This document shows positions 13,701-22,764 of a DNA stretch of 64,000 nt, in pieces (positions within the stretch are counted from its first letter, which is position 1; the number at the start of each line of letters is the position of its first letter). A program made the position numbers and the translations under genes. Location: the NCBI GenBank assembly GCA_963662155.1, contig OY759263.1, positions 43,726,469-43,790,468 of the forward strand, read 5' to 3'. Below the pieces are notes generated by a model that was not told the origin of the DNA, searched no databases, and saw only the letters and a program-made list of their open reading frames with translations. This stretch comes from Lamellibrachia columna. Lineage: Eukaryota > Annelida > Polychaeta > Sabellida > Siboglinidae.

Positions 13701-16465
13701 TGTCACGTGAGTGGCGGCCAGCCTCGTTGTCTCTGTCCGCCGGCGTTCTCGGGAGACGTCTGTCAACGAGACAGGTGTCTTGACGTAACTTGCTTGAACC
13801 ATGGGACGTGTGACAAAGGGACGTGCGTGTGTAGTCGTGGCTATGTCGGCGTCAACTGTTCCCATCACGCGTGCGACGGAGACAGGTCGCCGTGTCTCAA
13901 CGGAGGCTCCTGCCACGTCCACGACGACAAGGTTAAGTGTCTGTGCACGTCAGCGTTCTCGGGAGACGTCTGCGAACGAGACAAGTGTGTCGACATGACG
14001 TGTCTGAACCAGGGGACGTGCGAGAACGGGACTTGTGTCTGCAGACCCGGGTACATCGGTGTGGCCTGTTCGCTGGATCTCTGCCAACTGAGGCCCTGTA
14101 TGCACGGGGCGTCGTGCGAGGCCGGAATATGTCGTTGTGCGCCAGGTTACAGCGGCGACCACTGTCACGCCGAGGTAAGCAGGAGACGAGAGAGTGTTGG
14201 CGATTATTATATTGGTGACAAACCGTTGTGACAACCGTGTGTTCGTCCTCGGTGCTCCTTTTACAAGGGAGTAGGACTGGTTCGTGTACCGCTGCACCGC
14301 CCCGGCTGTTATCCCTTTTTCACTTCTCCCTATCGGCAACCTTCTCCCCCAGCCTGTCCGCCGTTGTTATATCCCTCTCTACGCAGTCCACATATCTTAA
14401 TATAGTGACTATTGTGAAGTGCTTACATGATGATAGTACATGACGATCCACACCATACCATAGTGACCACACCACAGTGACCACACCACACCACAGAGAC
14501 AACACCACACCACAGTGACCACACACCACATCATCACCACACCACAGTGAACACACCACACCACCACCACACCACCACCACCATAACCACAACCACCACC
14601 AACAACAACATCGTTATTATAATGTATTATGTGTGTAAGCGTCGTCTTTGTGACAGACGAACGAGTGCGAGAGTGACCCGTGTCAACACGACGGCACGTG
14701 TCGTGACCGCGTCAACGGCTACACGTGCGACTGTCTGCCCGACTACAACGGCACGCACTGCGAACACGTGATGCCCACGCCACCCCCACCTGACTGGGAT
14801 AATACGATGAGTCCAACACCACGTCAACTCCGGCGCGGTCACGTGATGAGTCGAGTCACGCAGATTAGTGGTGACGTCACCACACCGGAAGTTGCTGCCG
14901 TAAGAAGTAAATCAGTGGTAGGTGTTGTATTTGTGGAACGTTCACATCGGATACCACGACAATTGCCAATTTAAACACGTTGTAAGAAAGATAAAGCACA
15001 ATTAAAGTACTATTTTCGCTGTAGAAATATTGTTTTTAACCTATTCGGCTGATATGTTCTCTAGCTGCCGTCAGTGCGCTAAAACTATTCGTTTAGCTTT
15101 GATTATTACCTTTGTTAGAGAACCTGCATAACACTGGCAGTATATGCAGCATGCAGTAGTATCCAGGCATTTGAAAACGCAGAACCATAAAACAACGGGC
15201 AATTGAACTCACTCCACGATGACCCGGTTTATTTGAATAAATGAGTGAACCGATGAATGTTCTGAGTGGACTGATTGTTCTTTGTTCGTTTCAGGTCGTT
15301 CCTCTGTGGACGATCGGCGTCGTTGTTGGACTGATTAATGTCTGTGTCGCTGTTATTGTTGTTCTGTACCTCCTGAGACGACGCTCAAAGAGGTAAGGCG
15401 CAACCGCTGTGTCGTGTCTCAGGGCGTAGCATTCTCGTCATTATTGAACCATTATCATAATAATATAACAATACCTTTATTGTTCTAAAAACATGGATAT
15501 ATATATTTGACAAAACTACGGAGTTAAAAATGCAAAGTACAAAAACCTGAAAGTTAGATCGTTAGAAAAGTGAGGGTCTGACTTTGTAACAAGTAAGAGC
15601 CTTTCGTTGGATTTCAGGTGAACAGAAATGGACGACTTCTGTGGCAGCGCACGGTGAATTTGTAACGTTGTGTGTGTTTGCGCGAGTGCCTGCGTGTGTG
15701 CGTGCGCGGCTGTACGTTTAGACTGGGGTGGCCGGGTCCTTGTTTGTGTCACCGCTTGCGTTACCGCTGCAGGAAGGCTTTGACGGCGTCGGCGGAGGCT
15801 TCGACTGGGTCCCCTTGCGGCCAGGACGGCGATGGAAGCGCGGCTGCCTGCGTAGGTTCCCATTATGACGTGATACCTGCGCTCCGCTGGCACCGCTGCG
15901 TGATGAACGACATACACAGGTAGTATGACGAGTGTAGATAAGTTAAATAGCGTGACGACAAATACACGACAAAGACAATATCGACAACGACTTATGCGAG
16001 GCTGGACTTCGCCGAATGTTAGGACAACGCAAACGGCAGCTTCCATTATCGTTAGATTATGTTGAAACGTTTGTTGTACACATTCCATCTTCAACAATGA
16101 GTGTAATATGAAATACAGCGCATGTCAGTTACATATATTAATGCATGTCAGTTACATATCTATTTCTTCAAAGTGCTTGACTAAGCATAAGCCAAAGTTT
16201 TGTTATTTACTAAGTTATATTTAGTAAGTTATATTAAATTAATTACAGTCAAAATAGGTTTACAGTTAATTGAACATCTTACTTACTGAGTGTACTGTTT
16301 CATGCCCACAGCAGTTACAATGGAGCCACCCCGCCCCCCTACTCGGCCACAACTGACCGCCTTGTCGCTGGTCGATGTACAGAAGTCGGCCACACGTCAC
16401 CGATCACCTTGCACTTTGACAACTCTGCCTTCGATAGTCGCAGCCATAGCGGAAACGTCAAATGA
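1071..16465 (+). CDS. Notch-ligand-like (DSL family) transmembrane protein, gene 1, 17 coding exons
   Basis: Inferred coding exons: 1071-1115, 1420-1583, 2563-2695, 3385-3551, 4110-4246, 4778-4900, 6319-6633, 6904-7026, 9529-9843, 11026-11148, 11363-11677, 12943-13065, 13525-14174, 14657-14917, 15295-15392, 15773-15919, 16315-16465. They sum to 3390 nt (1129 aa plus stop) with every phase compatible. Domain order is signal peptide, MNNL/C2-like domain, DSL domain, about 20 EGF modules, one transmembrane helix and a cytoplasmic tail with PPPY. This is the layout of Delta/Serrate-Jagged ligands, which sit on the cell surface and signal to Notch on a neighbouring cell. There is no Jagged-type VWC region, so the layout is closer to Delta. 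The true Delta/Jagged orthology is open. Oddities: fourfold EGF cassette, a GC splice donor after exon 12, and a C-terminus frameshifted relative to gene 2. Confidence 0.88.
1249..1382. repeat. (AC)n/(ACGC)n microsatellite in gene 1 intron 1
   Basis: Simple dinucleotide and tetranucleotide tract. The Cys/Val/Arg-rich minus-strand frames across it are artefacts. Confidence 0.95.
1420..1583 (+). CDS. Gene 1 exon 2: MNNL/C2-like domain, part 1
   Basis: Reads [20 protein letters not shown] early in the exon, then a Cys and the KFTFCF core typical of the start of the Notch-ligand N-terminal domain. The acceptor is tttag and the donor gtaagt, phase 0 in and phase 2 out. Exactly the same length (164 bp) as gene 2 exon 2. 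Confidence 0.9.
1591..1661. repeat. (ACGC)n microsatellite
   Basis: Simple tract just after the gene 1 exon 2 donor. Confidence 0.9.
2137..2272 (-). repeat. Tandem dimer of a tRNA-like sequence (SINE head)
   Basis: Read on the minus strand, two consecutive units of about 65 bp each begin 'gtggctcggcggtta', which resembles a Pol III A box, and end 'gttcgagtcgacc', which matches a B box (GGTTCGANTCC-like; one unit has gtgttcgag). This is the signature of a tRNA-derived SINE head, here duplicated head to tail. No clear cloverleaf or functional tRNA is proposed. It lies in gene 1 intron 2. Confidence 0.6.
2310..2521. repeat. Four identical 53-bp direct repeats
   Basis: Units start at 2310, 2363, 2416 and 2469, each beginning 'gtgaagtgttactctgatag' and ending 'cccattgtgcgcc'. 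They are essentially identical, so the expansion is recent. They end about 40 bp before the gene 1 exon 3 acceptor. Confidence 0.95.
2563..2695 (+). CDS. Gene 1 exon 3: MNNL/C2-like domain, part 2
   Basis: Encodes a block with [20 protein letters not shown] and IKLTFGWWP, corresponding to the 'F-FAWP' strand of Notch-ligand N-terminal domains. Phase 2 in, phase 0 out, donor gtatgt. Length 133 bp, the same as gene 2 exon 3. Confidence 0.9.
2820..2945. repeat. ~20-bp tandem repeat (gtgtactaaatatcaatgcc)
   Basis: About six imperfect units in gene 1 intron 3, differing at one or two positions each. Confidence 0.85.
3385..3551 (+). CDS. Gene 1 exon 4: MNNL/C2-like domain, part 3
   Basis: Encodes [18 protein letters not shown] and a basic tail, the last strands of the N-terminal domain. 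The acceptor is ccaccag, shared with gene 2, and phase 2 leaves AG to form Ser with exon 5. Length 167 bp, the same as gene 2. Confidence 0.88.
4110..4246 (+). CDS. Gene 1 exon 5: DSL domain
   Basis: Encodes the Delta/Serrate/LAG-2 domain: [22 protein letters not shown] and GAKVCWPG, with the closing GWEGSDC in the next exon. All six DSL cysteines and the NYY and PGW landmarks are present. The loop after the third cysteine is QASNGPS and lacks the Arg- and Phe-rich sequence usual in Delta and Jagged. Gene 2 shows the same, so this is a family trait. The DSL domain contacts Notch EGF11-12 in well-studied ligands. Confidence 0.9.
4285..4420 (+). mobile_element. Solo copy of an L2-like LINE 3' tail
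   Basis: Resembles the segment after the LINE stop codon at about 10755-10876: shared blocks 'gatgacttttgcgc', 'cttaacgattctg', 'ttgcgcc' and a final ATA/ATT-rich tail. It has no upstream coding sequence, so it is a strongly 5'-truncated LINE or a SINE that borrows the LINE tail. Confidence 0.65.
4414..4735. repeat. (CTGT/CTGTGCGT)n then (CT)n microsatellite
   Basis: Simple repeats in gene 1 intron 5, ending about 40 bp before the exon 6 acceptor. Open frames here on both strands are artefacts. Confidence 0.95.
4778..4900 (+). CDS. Gene 1 exon 6: EGF cassette exon B1
   Basis: Completes the DSL domain (GWEGSDC) and encodes one EGF module ([23 protein letters not shown]). Length 123 bp, phase 1-1, so it can be skipped without a frameshift. 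The NGATC spacing fits the O-fucose consensus (C-x4-S/T-C). Confidence 0.9.
5135..6050 (-). pseudogene. Broken CR1/jockey-like LINE reverse transcriptase with an internal inversion
   Basis: On the minus strand, 6044-5691 encodes RT motifs (YRPVSL, then [14 protein letters not shown]) and 5326-5135 encodes the C-terminal tail ([17 protein letters not shown]). The segment between, about 5385-5615, is the expected middle of the same protein but reads on the plus strand ([11 protein letters not shown], then [13 protein letters not shown]). The copy therefore carries an internal inversion of about 250-270 bp. The related LINE at 62.4-64 kb gives the normal order. It lies in the B1-A1 intron of gene 1. 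Confidence 0.85.
6319..6633 (+). CDS. Gene 1 exon 7: EGF cassette exon A1
   Basis: Encodes three EGF modules: a calcium-binding type ([15 protein letters not shown], which also fits the Asp/Asn hydroxylation pattern), then [10 protein letters not shown] and DKCVGVMC, the last closed by the next exon. Length 315 bp, phase 1-1, donor gtgagt. Confidence 0.9.
6904..7026 (+). CDS. Gene 1 exon 8: EGF cassette exon B2
   Basis: GWEGTDC closes the preceding EGF, and DDCIANKC...GEGFTG gives one more. Length 123 bp, phase 1-1, nearly the same as B1 and B3. Confidence 0.9.
7591..8743. repeat. 14-bp minisatellite (tgtgtcgtcacaac), about 82 copies
   Basis: Long array in the B2-A2 intron of gene 1. Units vary at a few positions (ctgtg/ccgtg, gtcac/gctac/gttac). 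With a 14-bp period and no stop in the unit, about 400-codon frames open in all three plus phases. These are not proteins. Many units carry a CGTCA pentamer. Confidence 0.97.
8744..9270 (+). other. Intron sequence without recognised features
   Basis: AT-rich intron between the 14-bp array and a dispersed repeat. Nothing coding or structured was seen. Confidence 0.4.
9275..9440 (+). repeat. Dispersed non-autonomous repeat, copy 1
   Basis: Shares 'attggcgcgagtcaat..gtcgcactc' and 'ccaattt..ctacgatt.tgtc' with a reverse-orientation copy at about 33285-33445. It also shares 'gaatcggtcgtgtaaacacc' with 52011-52030. The family is not recognised. It lies in the intron before EGF exon A2. Confidence 0.55.
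9529..9843 (+). CDS. Gene 1 exon 9: EGF cassette exon A2
   Basis: Three EGF modules in the same layout as A1 ([28 protein letters not shown]). Length 315 bp, phase 1-1, acceptor aacgcag, donor gtgaga. Confidence 0.9.
9987..10876 (+). pseudogene. L2/CR1-like LINE reverse transcriptase C-terminal fragment plus 3' tail
   Basis: Encodes the RT C-terminal region: [33 protein letters not shown], then [17 protein letters not shown]. After frame breaks it ends with a degraded terminus [13 protein letters not shown] near 10690-10733 and a 3' tail closing in (ATT)n. It is 5'-truncated, with no YADD core in the window. A different family from the minus-strand LINEs at 5 and 62 kb. It sits in the A2-B3 intron of gene 1. 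Confidence 0.85.
11026..11148 (+). CDS. Gene 1 exon 10: EGF cassette exon B3
   Basis: GWEGAHC closes the previous EGF, and DDCIANKC...VVGFTG forms another. Length 123 bp, phase 1-1. Confidence 0.9.
11363..11677 (+). CDS. Gene 1 exon 11: EGF cassette exon A3
   Basis: Three EGF modules in the A layout ([28 protein letters not shown]). Length 315 bp, phase 1-1. The B3-A3 intron is only 214 bp, so this copy best shows the ancestral cassette without later insertions. Confidence 0.9.
11678..12600 (+). other. Intron sequence without recognised features
   Basis: Gene 1 intron between A3 and B4. No coding region or clear repeat was recognised before the palindrome at 12.6 kb. Confidence 0.4.
12612..12776. 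repeat. Long imperfect inverted repeat (hairpin)
   Basis: Arms of about 53 bp (left 12618-12670, right 12722-12775) share 'gcatgcctg.gtcttatgtc' and 'ttaatctgac' in inverted orientation, with about four mismatches around a 52-bp spacer. Probably a small MITE or foldback element in a gene 1 intron. Confidence 0.7.
12943..13065 (+). CDS. Gene 1 exon 12: EGF cassette exon B4, GC donor
   Basis: GWEGINC and [14 protein letters not shown]...PVGFTG. Length 123 bp, phase 1-1. The base pair after the exon is GC (ACAG|gcaagt), a GC-AG intron. The other B exons end ACAG|gtaa. The core resembles the gene 2 B exon (IDNAC) more than B1-B3. Confidence 0.87.
13525..14174 (+). CDS. Gene 1 exon 13: extended EGF exon A4
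   Basis: A 650-bp exon with six EGF modules: [46 protein letters not shown] and DLCQLRPC, the last ending GYSGDHC. It equals an A exon fused to an extra two-module unit and a terminal EGF. Phase 1 in, phase 0 out, donor gtaagc. The gene 2 counterpart (33556-33995) has four modules. Confidence 0.9.
14455..14600. repeat. (CCACACCA)n low-complexity tract
   Basis: CA-rich degenerate repeat around 'accacaccacagtg' in the intron before the last EGF exon of gene 1. Confidence 0.85.
14657..14917 (+). CDS. Gene 1 exon 14: last EGF and juxtamembrane stalk
   Basis: Starts [15 protein letters not shown] and ends the EGF at NGTHCEH, then a Pro/Thr-rich stalk. CESDPC matches the POGLUT1 O-glucosylation pattern C-x-S-x-P-C, and QHDGTC the O-fucose pattern. 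The first ~123 bp differ from gene 2 by one base, while the stalk is diverged. Length 261 bp, phase 0-0. Confidence 0.9.
15295..15392 (+). CDS. Gene 1 exon 15: transmembrane helix
   Basis: Encodes [18 protein letters not shown] and [11 protein letters not shown]: one hydrophobic helix with a basic stop-transfer sequence, so type I topology. Length 98 bp, the same as gene 2. Confidence 0.9.
15773..15919 (+). CDS. Gene 1 exon 16: cytoplasmic tail, part 1
   Basis: Begins [10 protein letters not shown] and contains [10 protein letters not shown], aligned to [10 protein letters not shown] in gene 2. The NPxY endocytosis-type motif of gene 2 is therefore GSHY here. The exon is 27 bp longer than in gene 2 and ends with the weaker donor gtagta. 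Confidence 0.75.
16315..16465 (+). CDS. Gene 1 exon 17: C-terminal tail with PPPY
   Basis: Read in phase from exon 16 it encodes [13 protein letters not shown] and stops at 16463-16465. PPPY is a WW-domain (Nedd4/Itch type) ligand and is also present in gene 2. The gene 2 terminal motif ELPIKSA is also encoded here (about 16473-16493) but in another frame, ending at 16500-16502. Gene 1 has thus lost it by frameshift, or the assembly has an indel. The acceptor is a NAGNAG (cacagcag). Confidence 0.7.
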
Positions 16466-16683
16466 GATGTATGAGTTGCCCATTAAGTCGGCTCCGTGTT
16501 GACTGACAACAACGAACTGATGCTGAAAACCGCTGACAGCAAAACGAGCCGCTCTGTCGGGAGAATCTGAAACGAGGTGTTTCGGTCCCGTGTCCGTGTA
16601 GTGAACCACAGCGTGTCTGCTGCCCAGTCCTGTTGGCCTGTTGTACGTCTACTGCATCGTTGCGAGCATAATGATAATGACAA

Positions 16684-16990
16684 AGTGTGCCGCGGTGGCG
16701 TGGCGGTTAGAACATCGGACTACCAGTCGAGAGAACCCGGGTTCGAGTCCTCTTTCTGCCGTTTCGAAACTTGGAAAATTTAATTCACTCTGTCATTGAC
16801 AGTGGTGGATATGTGAACGAATAATCTTCGCGCAATAATTGCAGCGTAGCTGAATGCTTCTCAGAAAAGTCAAGTTCGTATTGGAATTAACAGTCTGCCG
16901 GGGGTAAAAAATAAAGCGTTTTCAGTAGTCCTACGGACTGGATACAGCCCTATGTAAGAATGTAGTTTTTATAATAATAACAATAATGTA
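16684..16990 (+). mobile_element. tRNA-derived SINE
   Basis: A head at 16690-16760 has A-box-like 'tggcgtggcgg' and a B box 'ggttcgagtcc', followed by about 200 bp of unrelated body and an (ATA)n-rich end. This is the classic Pol III SINE layout. No intact tRNA cloverleaf is claimed. Confidence 0.65.
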
Positions 16991-16998
16991 TCTATATA

Positions 16999-17090
16999 AA
17001 GTGTCGGGATGCGCCTAGGAAAGTGTCGGGATGCGCCTAGAAAAGTGTCGGGATGCGCCTAGGAAAGTGTCGGGATGCGCCTAGGAAAGG
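16999..17090. repeat. 22-bp tandem repeat, four copies
   Basis: Four copies of a unit with core 'gtgtcgggatgcgcctag', directly after the SINE tail. Confidence 0.9.
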
Positions 17091-17364
17091 AGCACGTGGC
17101 GCTAACTCCAGTTTCAGTACAAGCAGCTAATTCGGCGCCCGTCTAGGTCCTTGTAGGTCCTTGTAGGTCTAGACCATCGGCTCTGTGATTAAGTCACGAG
17201 ACAGTGTTTGCTGTGGGGAGTATATAGTTAACGGTGCACAGTGGAAATATATGTATAAATTAATTAGACCATTTCATATTAACTTGTGTCGTTGTTATAA
17301 TAAATGTGTATAAATAAATATAAATGTGTATCTTGCTCTTCACAAGAACAACGGTTTTGTAGTG

Positions 17365-17500
17365 GTGTGCGTGCGTGCGTGCGTGCGTGCGTGCGTGTGT
17401 GTGTGCGTGCGTGCGGTGTCTTTGTAACGTTGTGTGTGCGTGCGTGCATGAGTACGTGCGTATGTGTGTTTCTTTGTGTGCGTGCGTGTGCGCGCGCTCA
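17365..17500. repeat. (GTGC)n/(GT)n microsatellite
   Basis: Simple tract. Overlapping open frames are artefacts. Confidence 0.9.
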
Positions 17501-17584
17501 ATTTGACGGAGACACGATGTGCGACAGGGATCCGTAACAACATCCAAAAGACAAAAGCCACTGAACACAACTCATCTACCGCGC

Positions 17585-18628
17585 CCCTAGAGCAACATAG
17601 AGCACCTATAGCAACATAGAGCAACATAGAACACCTAGAGCAACATAGAGCACCTAGAGCAACCTGGAGCACCTACAGCAACATAGAGCACCTAGAGCAC
17701 CTAGAACAACCTAGAGCCCTAGAGCAACCTAGAGCACCTAGAGCAACCTAGAGCACCTATAGCAACATAGAGCACCTAGAGCAACATAGAGCACCTAGAG
17801 CAACATAGAGCACATAGAGCAACCTAGAGCACCTAGAGCAACCTAGAGCAACCTAGAGCACCTAGAGCAACATAGAGCACCTAGAGCAACCTAGAGAAAC
17901 ATGGAGCACCTAGAGCAACCTAGAGCAACATAGAGCAACATAGAGCAACCTAGAGCAACCTAGAGCACATAGAGCAACATAGAGCACCTAGAGCAACATA
18001 TAGCAACATAGAGCAAGATAGAGCAACCTAGAGCACCTAGAGCAACATAGAGCACCTAGAGCAACATAGAGCACCTAGAGCAACCTAGAGCACATAGAGC
18101 AACCTAGAGCACCTAGAACAACATAGAGCACCTAGAGCACATAGAGCAACCTAGAGCAACATAGAGCACCTAGAGCAACATAGAGCAACCTAGAGCAACA
18201 TAGAGCACCTAGAGCAACCTAGAGCACATAGAGCAACCTAGAGCACCTAGAGCAACATAGAGCACCTAGAGCAACCTAGAGCAACCTAGAGCAACCTAGA
18301 GCAACCTAGAGCAACCTAGAGCACCTAGAGCAACATAGAGCACCTAGAGCAACCTATAGCACATAGAGCAACCTAGAGCACCTAGAGCAACATAGAGCAC
18401 CTAGAGCACCTAGAGCACATAGAGCAACCTAGAGCAACCTAGAGCAACATAGAGCAACCTAGAGCACCTAGAGCAACATAGAGCAACATAGAGCACCTAG
18501 AGCAACATAGAGCACCTAGAGCAACCTAGAGCAACATAGAGCACATAGAGCAACCTAGAGCACCTAGAGCAACATAGAGCAACCTAGAGCACCTAGAGCA
18601 ACCTAGAGCACCTAGAGCAACCTACAAC
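17585..18628. repeat. ~9-10-bp satellite (tagagcaacc / tagagcacc)
   Basis: Over 100 short units mixing 'agagcaacctag', 'agagcacctag' and 'agagcaacatag'. Intergenic, ending about 290 bp before the 5' LTR. Confidence 0.95.
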
Positions 18629-18916
18629 ACAGTAGAACATTTGTCCTTTCGATTTTCTATTACAGCACATTAAACATTAAACATCATTTACCTGACTTTG
18701 TGTGCGAAATAAAAAAAATTATAACTTGCATCCAAACCCGATACCCCTCAATTTCGGTCCAGACCGGTGATTGATTTTGAAATGAGTAGAGTGTAGGCCT
18801 AACGCTTTGAGCGGTACCGTAGACCAGACATTGTGCACTAAAATTACATTCATCGTTCGTATCTATATCTGTTGAATTGTAATTCGTTGAATTTAATGTT
18901 CACCCCATAACACATG

Positions 18917-19099
18917 TGTCATGTTAGCCGGTGCCGCCCTCTATAACTTGAACACTAAACAAGCATTTTAGTGGGACGCACTTTCGAGCGACGACACCGA
19001 CACGATGCTCCTGGAACGTGCCCGATTGCATCCCAACTATCACTGATTCTAACATAATAAAGGTAGTTATTAAACACGTGTTTTACTAATGTAGTTACA
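18917..19099 (+). repeat. 5' LTR
   Basis: Begins TGTCATGTTAGCC and ends TTACA. Aligns over 183 bp to the 3' LTR with roughly a dozen differences, so the insertion is not very recent. Just downstream, 'tggtggcag' is a likely primer-binding site region. Confidence 0.92.
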
Positions 19100-19255
19100 C
19101 GATATGGTGGCAGTCGGCGGGCGTAAGTGAAGCCACGCCCAGAAAATGCAGAAAGTCACAAGACACAACATCGAACGTTCAAATGAGCGCTACGACTACC
19201 GGCACGCAATAAACTGTAGTCTGTACTAACGAGGTCACAGATACAGTCAAGGACA

Positions 19256-20038
19256 GTGAATGTTACAACTGTAAACAACATGCCGCATTTTAAACAACCG
19301 GACGAGTTTAATTTTACCCAACCAGCCGAATGGCCGACATGGAGCCGGAGGTTCCAACGGTTTAGGCTGGCTGAGAAATTGCATAAAGACGATGGGGATA
19401 TACAAGTCAGTTCGTTACTGTACGCTATGGGGCAGGAATCGGCAGCTATCATGAGAACATTCGCACTTACAAAAGTAGAACAAAAGAACTTTGACACTGT
19501 CATGAGTAAATTTGATTGCTACTTTCGCCTAAAAGTGAACTATATAGAATATAGAGTGGCATTCCAACAACGGGCACAAAAACATGAGGAGTCAGTTGAA
19601 CAATTCATAAGAGCCATGTATGAGATAGCCGAAAATTGCAACTATGGTGAACAGAAACACGAGAATATCCGTGACAGAATCATCATAGGGTGCCGGGACA
19701 AAGAGCTGTCTCGATCCCTTCGCTTAAAGGGAAATGAACTTACATTAGATGACGCTGTCACTGCTGCCAGGCAATATGAACAGGTCAAATGTCAACTAAA
19801 TGTCAAACAATCGGCAGACGTCGACGAGGTGACATCGAGGTTCAGGAACATGTCTCATAAAAGCAACCCGGGCTACAAAACAGCTAGAAAAGACAGCCGT
19901 GGTCCCGCCACCGAGCCAAGACGTGACTGGCGTAGACAGGGTCATGCAGCAGCCGTGGTCCCGCCACCGAGCCAAGACGAGACTGGCGTAGACAGGGTCA
20001 TGCAGCAGCCGTGGTCATGCCACCGAGCCAAGACGTGA
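19256..20038 (+). pseudogene. Retrotransposon gag (capsid part)
   Basis: Starts MNVTTVNNMPHFKQPDEF. An alternative start at MPHF is also plausible. Capsid-like features include EWPTWSRRFQRFRLAEKLH and EEFIRAMYEIAENC-like spacing (actual EQFIRAMYEIAENC), typical of Gypsy/Mag-like gag. The frame is intact for about 215 codons, then enters the 56-bp array and stops. Confidence 0.85.
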
Positions 20039-22303
20039 CTGGCATAGACAGGGTCATGCAGCAGCCGTGGTCCCGCCACCGAGCCAAGACGAGACTGGCG
20101 TAGACAGGGTTATGCAGCAGCCGTGGTCCCGCCACCGAGCCAAGACGTGACTGGCATATACAGGGTCATACAGCAGCCGTGGTCCCGCCACCGAGCCAAG
20201 ACGTGACTGGCATAGACAGGGTCATGCAGCAGCCGTGGTCCCGCCACCGAGCCAAGACGAGACTGGCGTAGACAGGGTCATGCAGCAGCCGTGGTCCCGC
20301 AACCGAGCCAAGACGAGACTGGCGTAGACAGGGTCATGCAGCAGCCGTGGTCCCGCCACCGAGCCAAGACGAGACTGGCGTAGACAGGGTCATGCAGCAG
20401 CCGTGGTCCCGCAACCGAGCCAAGACGAGACTGGCGTAGACAGGGTCATGCAGCAGCCGTGGTCCCGCAACCGAGCCAAGACGTGACTGGCGTAGACAGG
20501 GTCATGCAGCAGCCGTGGTCCCGCCACCGAGCCAAGACGAGACTGGCGTAGACAGGGTCATGCAGCAGCCGTAGTCCCGCCACCGAGCCAAGACGTGACT
20601 GGCGTAGACAGGGTCATGCAGCAGCCGTGGTCCCGCCACCGAGCCAAGACGTGACTGGCGTAGACAGGGTCATGCAGCAGCCGTGGTCCCGCCACCGAGC
20701 CAAGACGAGACTGGCGTATACAGGGTCATGCAGCAGCCGTGGTCCCGCCACCGAGCCAAGACGTGACTGGCGTAGACAGGGTCATGCAGCAGCCGTGGTC
20801 CCGCCACCGAGCCAAGACGTGACTGGCGTAGACAGGGTCATGCAGCAGCCGTGGTCCCGCCACCGAGCCAAGACGTGACTGGCGTAGACAGGGTCATGCA
20901 GCAGCCGTGGTCCCGCCACCGAGCCAAGACGAGACTGGCATAGACAGGCTCATGCAGCAGCCGTGGTCCCGCCACCAAGCCAAGACGAGACTGGCATAGA
21001 CAGGCTCATGCAGCAGCCGTGGTCCCGCCACCGAGCCAAGACGTGACTGGCGTAGACAGGGTCATGCAGCAGCCGTGGTCCCGCCAACGAGCCAAGACGA
21101 GACTGGCATAGACAGGCTCATGCAGCAGCCGTGGTCCCGCCACCGAGCCAAGACGTGACTGGCATAGACAGGGTCATGCAGCAGCCGTGGTCCCGCCACC
21201 GAGCCAAGACGAGACTGGCGTAGACAGGGTCATGCAGCAGCCGTGGTCCCGCAACCGAGCCAAGACGAGACTGGCGTAGACAGGGTCATGCAACAGCCGT
21301 GGTCCCGCCACCGAGCCAAGACGAGACTGGCGTAGACAGGGTCATGCAGCAGCCGTGGTCCCGCAACCGAGCCAAGACGAGACTGGCGTAGACAGGGTCA
21401 TGCAACAGCCGTGGTCCCGCCACCGAGCCAAGACGAGACTGGCGTAGACAGGGTCATGCAGCAGCCGTGGTCCCGCAACCGAGCCAAGACGAGACTGGCG
21501 TAGACAGGGTGATGCAGCAGCCGTGGTCCCGCAACCGAGCCAAGATGAGACTGGCGTAGACAGGGTCATGCAGCAGCCGTGGTCCCGCCACCGAGCCAAG
21601 ACGAGACTGGCATAGACAGGCTCATGCAGCAGCCGTGGTCCCGCCACCGAGCCAAGACGAGACTGGCGTAGACAGGGTCATGCAGCAGCCGTAGTCCCGC
21701 CACCGAGCCAAGACGTGACTGGCGTAGACAGGGTCATGCAGCAGCCGTGGTCCCGCCACCGAGCCAAGACGTGACTGGCGTAGACAGGGTCATGCAGCAG
21801 CCGTGGTCCCGCCACCGAGCCAAGACGTGACTGGCGTAGACAGGGTCATGCAGCAGCCGTGGTCCCGCCACCGAGCCAAGACGTGACTGGCGTAGACAGG
21901 GTCATGCAGCAGCCGTGGTCCCGCCACCGAGCCAAGACGAGACTGGCATAGACAGGCTCATGCAGCAGCCGTGTTCCCGCCACCGAGCCAAGACGAGACT
22001 GGCATAGACAGGCTCATGCAGCAGCCGTGGTCCCGCCACCGAGCCAAGACGTGACTGGCGTAGACAGGGTCATGCAGCAGCCGTGGTCCCGCCACCGAGC
22101 CAAGACGAGACTGGCATAGACAGGCTCATGCAGCAGCCGTGGTCCCGCCACCGAGCCAAGACGAGACTGGCATAGACAGGCTCATGCAGCAGCCGTGGTC
22201 CCGCCACCGAGCCAAGACGAGACTGGCGTAGACAGGCTCATGCAGCAGCCGTGGTCCCGCCACCGAGCCAAGACGTGACTGGCGTAGACAGGGTCATGCA
22301 GCA
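19897..22303. repeat. 56-bp minisatellite inside retrotransposon gag, about 43 copies
   Basis: The unit begins 'ccgtggtcccgccaccgag' and ends 'gggtcatgcagcag'. Units differ mainly at gtgac/gagac, gcgtag/gcatag and ccacc/caacc. The period is 2 mod 3, so reading shifts frame each unit and soon meets TGA or TAG. The array lies exactly between the capsid part and the zinc knuckle, and its first unit is in gag frame, so it probably arose by expanding a piece of gag. Confidence 0.95.
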
Positions 22304-22309
22304 GCCTGT

Positions 22310-22678
22310 GGTCGATGTGGTCGATGTGGTCGATGTGGTCGATGTGGTCGATCGCACAAACCAGACGACGGGTGTCCTGATCGTGACTGCAAATGCAGAA
22401 AATGTGACAAAAACGGACATTTCCAACTAATGTGCCGGACAAGAAACGTGAAGGAAGTTACATCCACTAAACCACAGCATAACAAACGCAACTACATTCT
22501 TGGATCTGCAACCAAAAGGGCAGAAGTGTCGCTTCAAATCGGAGCGTCGAGCGTGTCGTTCAAGGTCAATTCAGACGCTGATGTCACGACACTAGATATC
22601 AAAACGTACAAATCCATGGTCAACCCACCAGACATGAAGCCAACGTCAGACACGTTAGCCGGTGCTGGAGGAAAATAA
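22310..22678 (+). pseudogene. Nucleocapsid zinc knuckle and protease remnant
   Basis: Opens with five 'gtcgatgtg' 9-bp repeats, then CKCRKCDKNGHFQLMC, which contains a CCHC knuckle (C-x2-C-x4-H-x4-C). Further on an aspartic-protease-like segment has DAD where D-S/T-G is expected. The frame closes at 22676-22678. Confidence 0.8.
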
Positions 22679-22764
22679 CGTGCCACGGAAAATTCCAAAC
22701 GACAACGAGATCAAAGGATCGAGAGTATGTCATCGATGTCTATGTCATTGACGGTAGCAACTTA

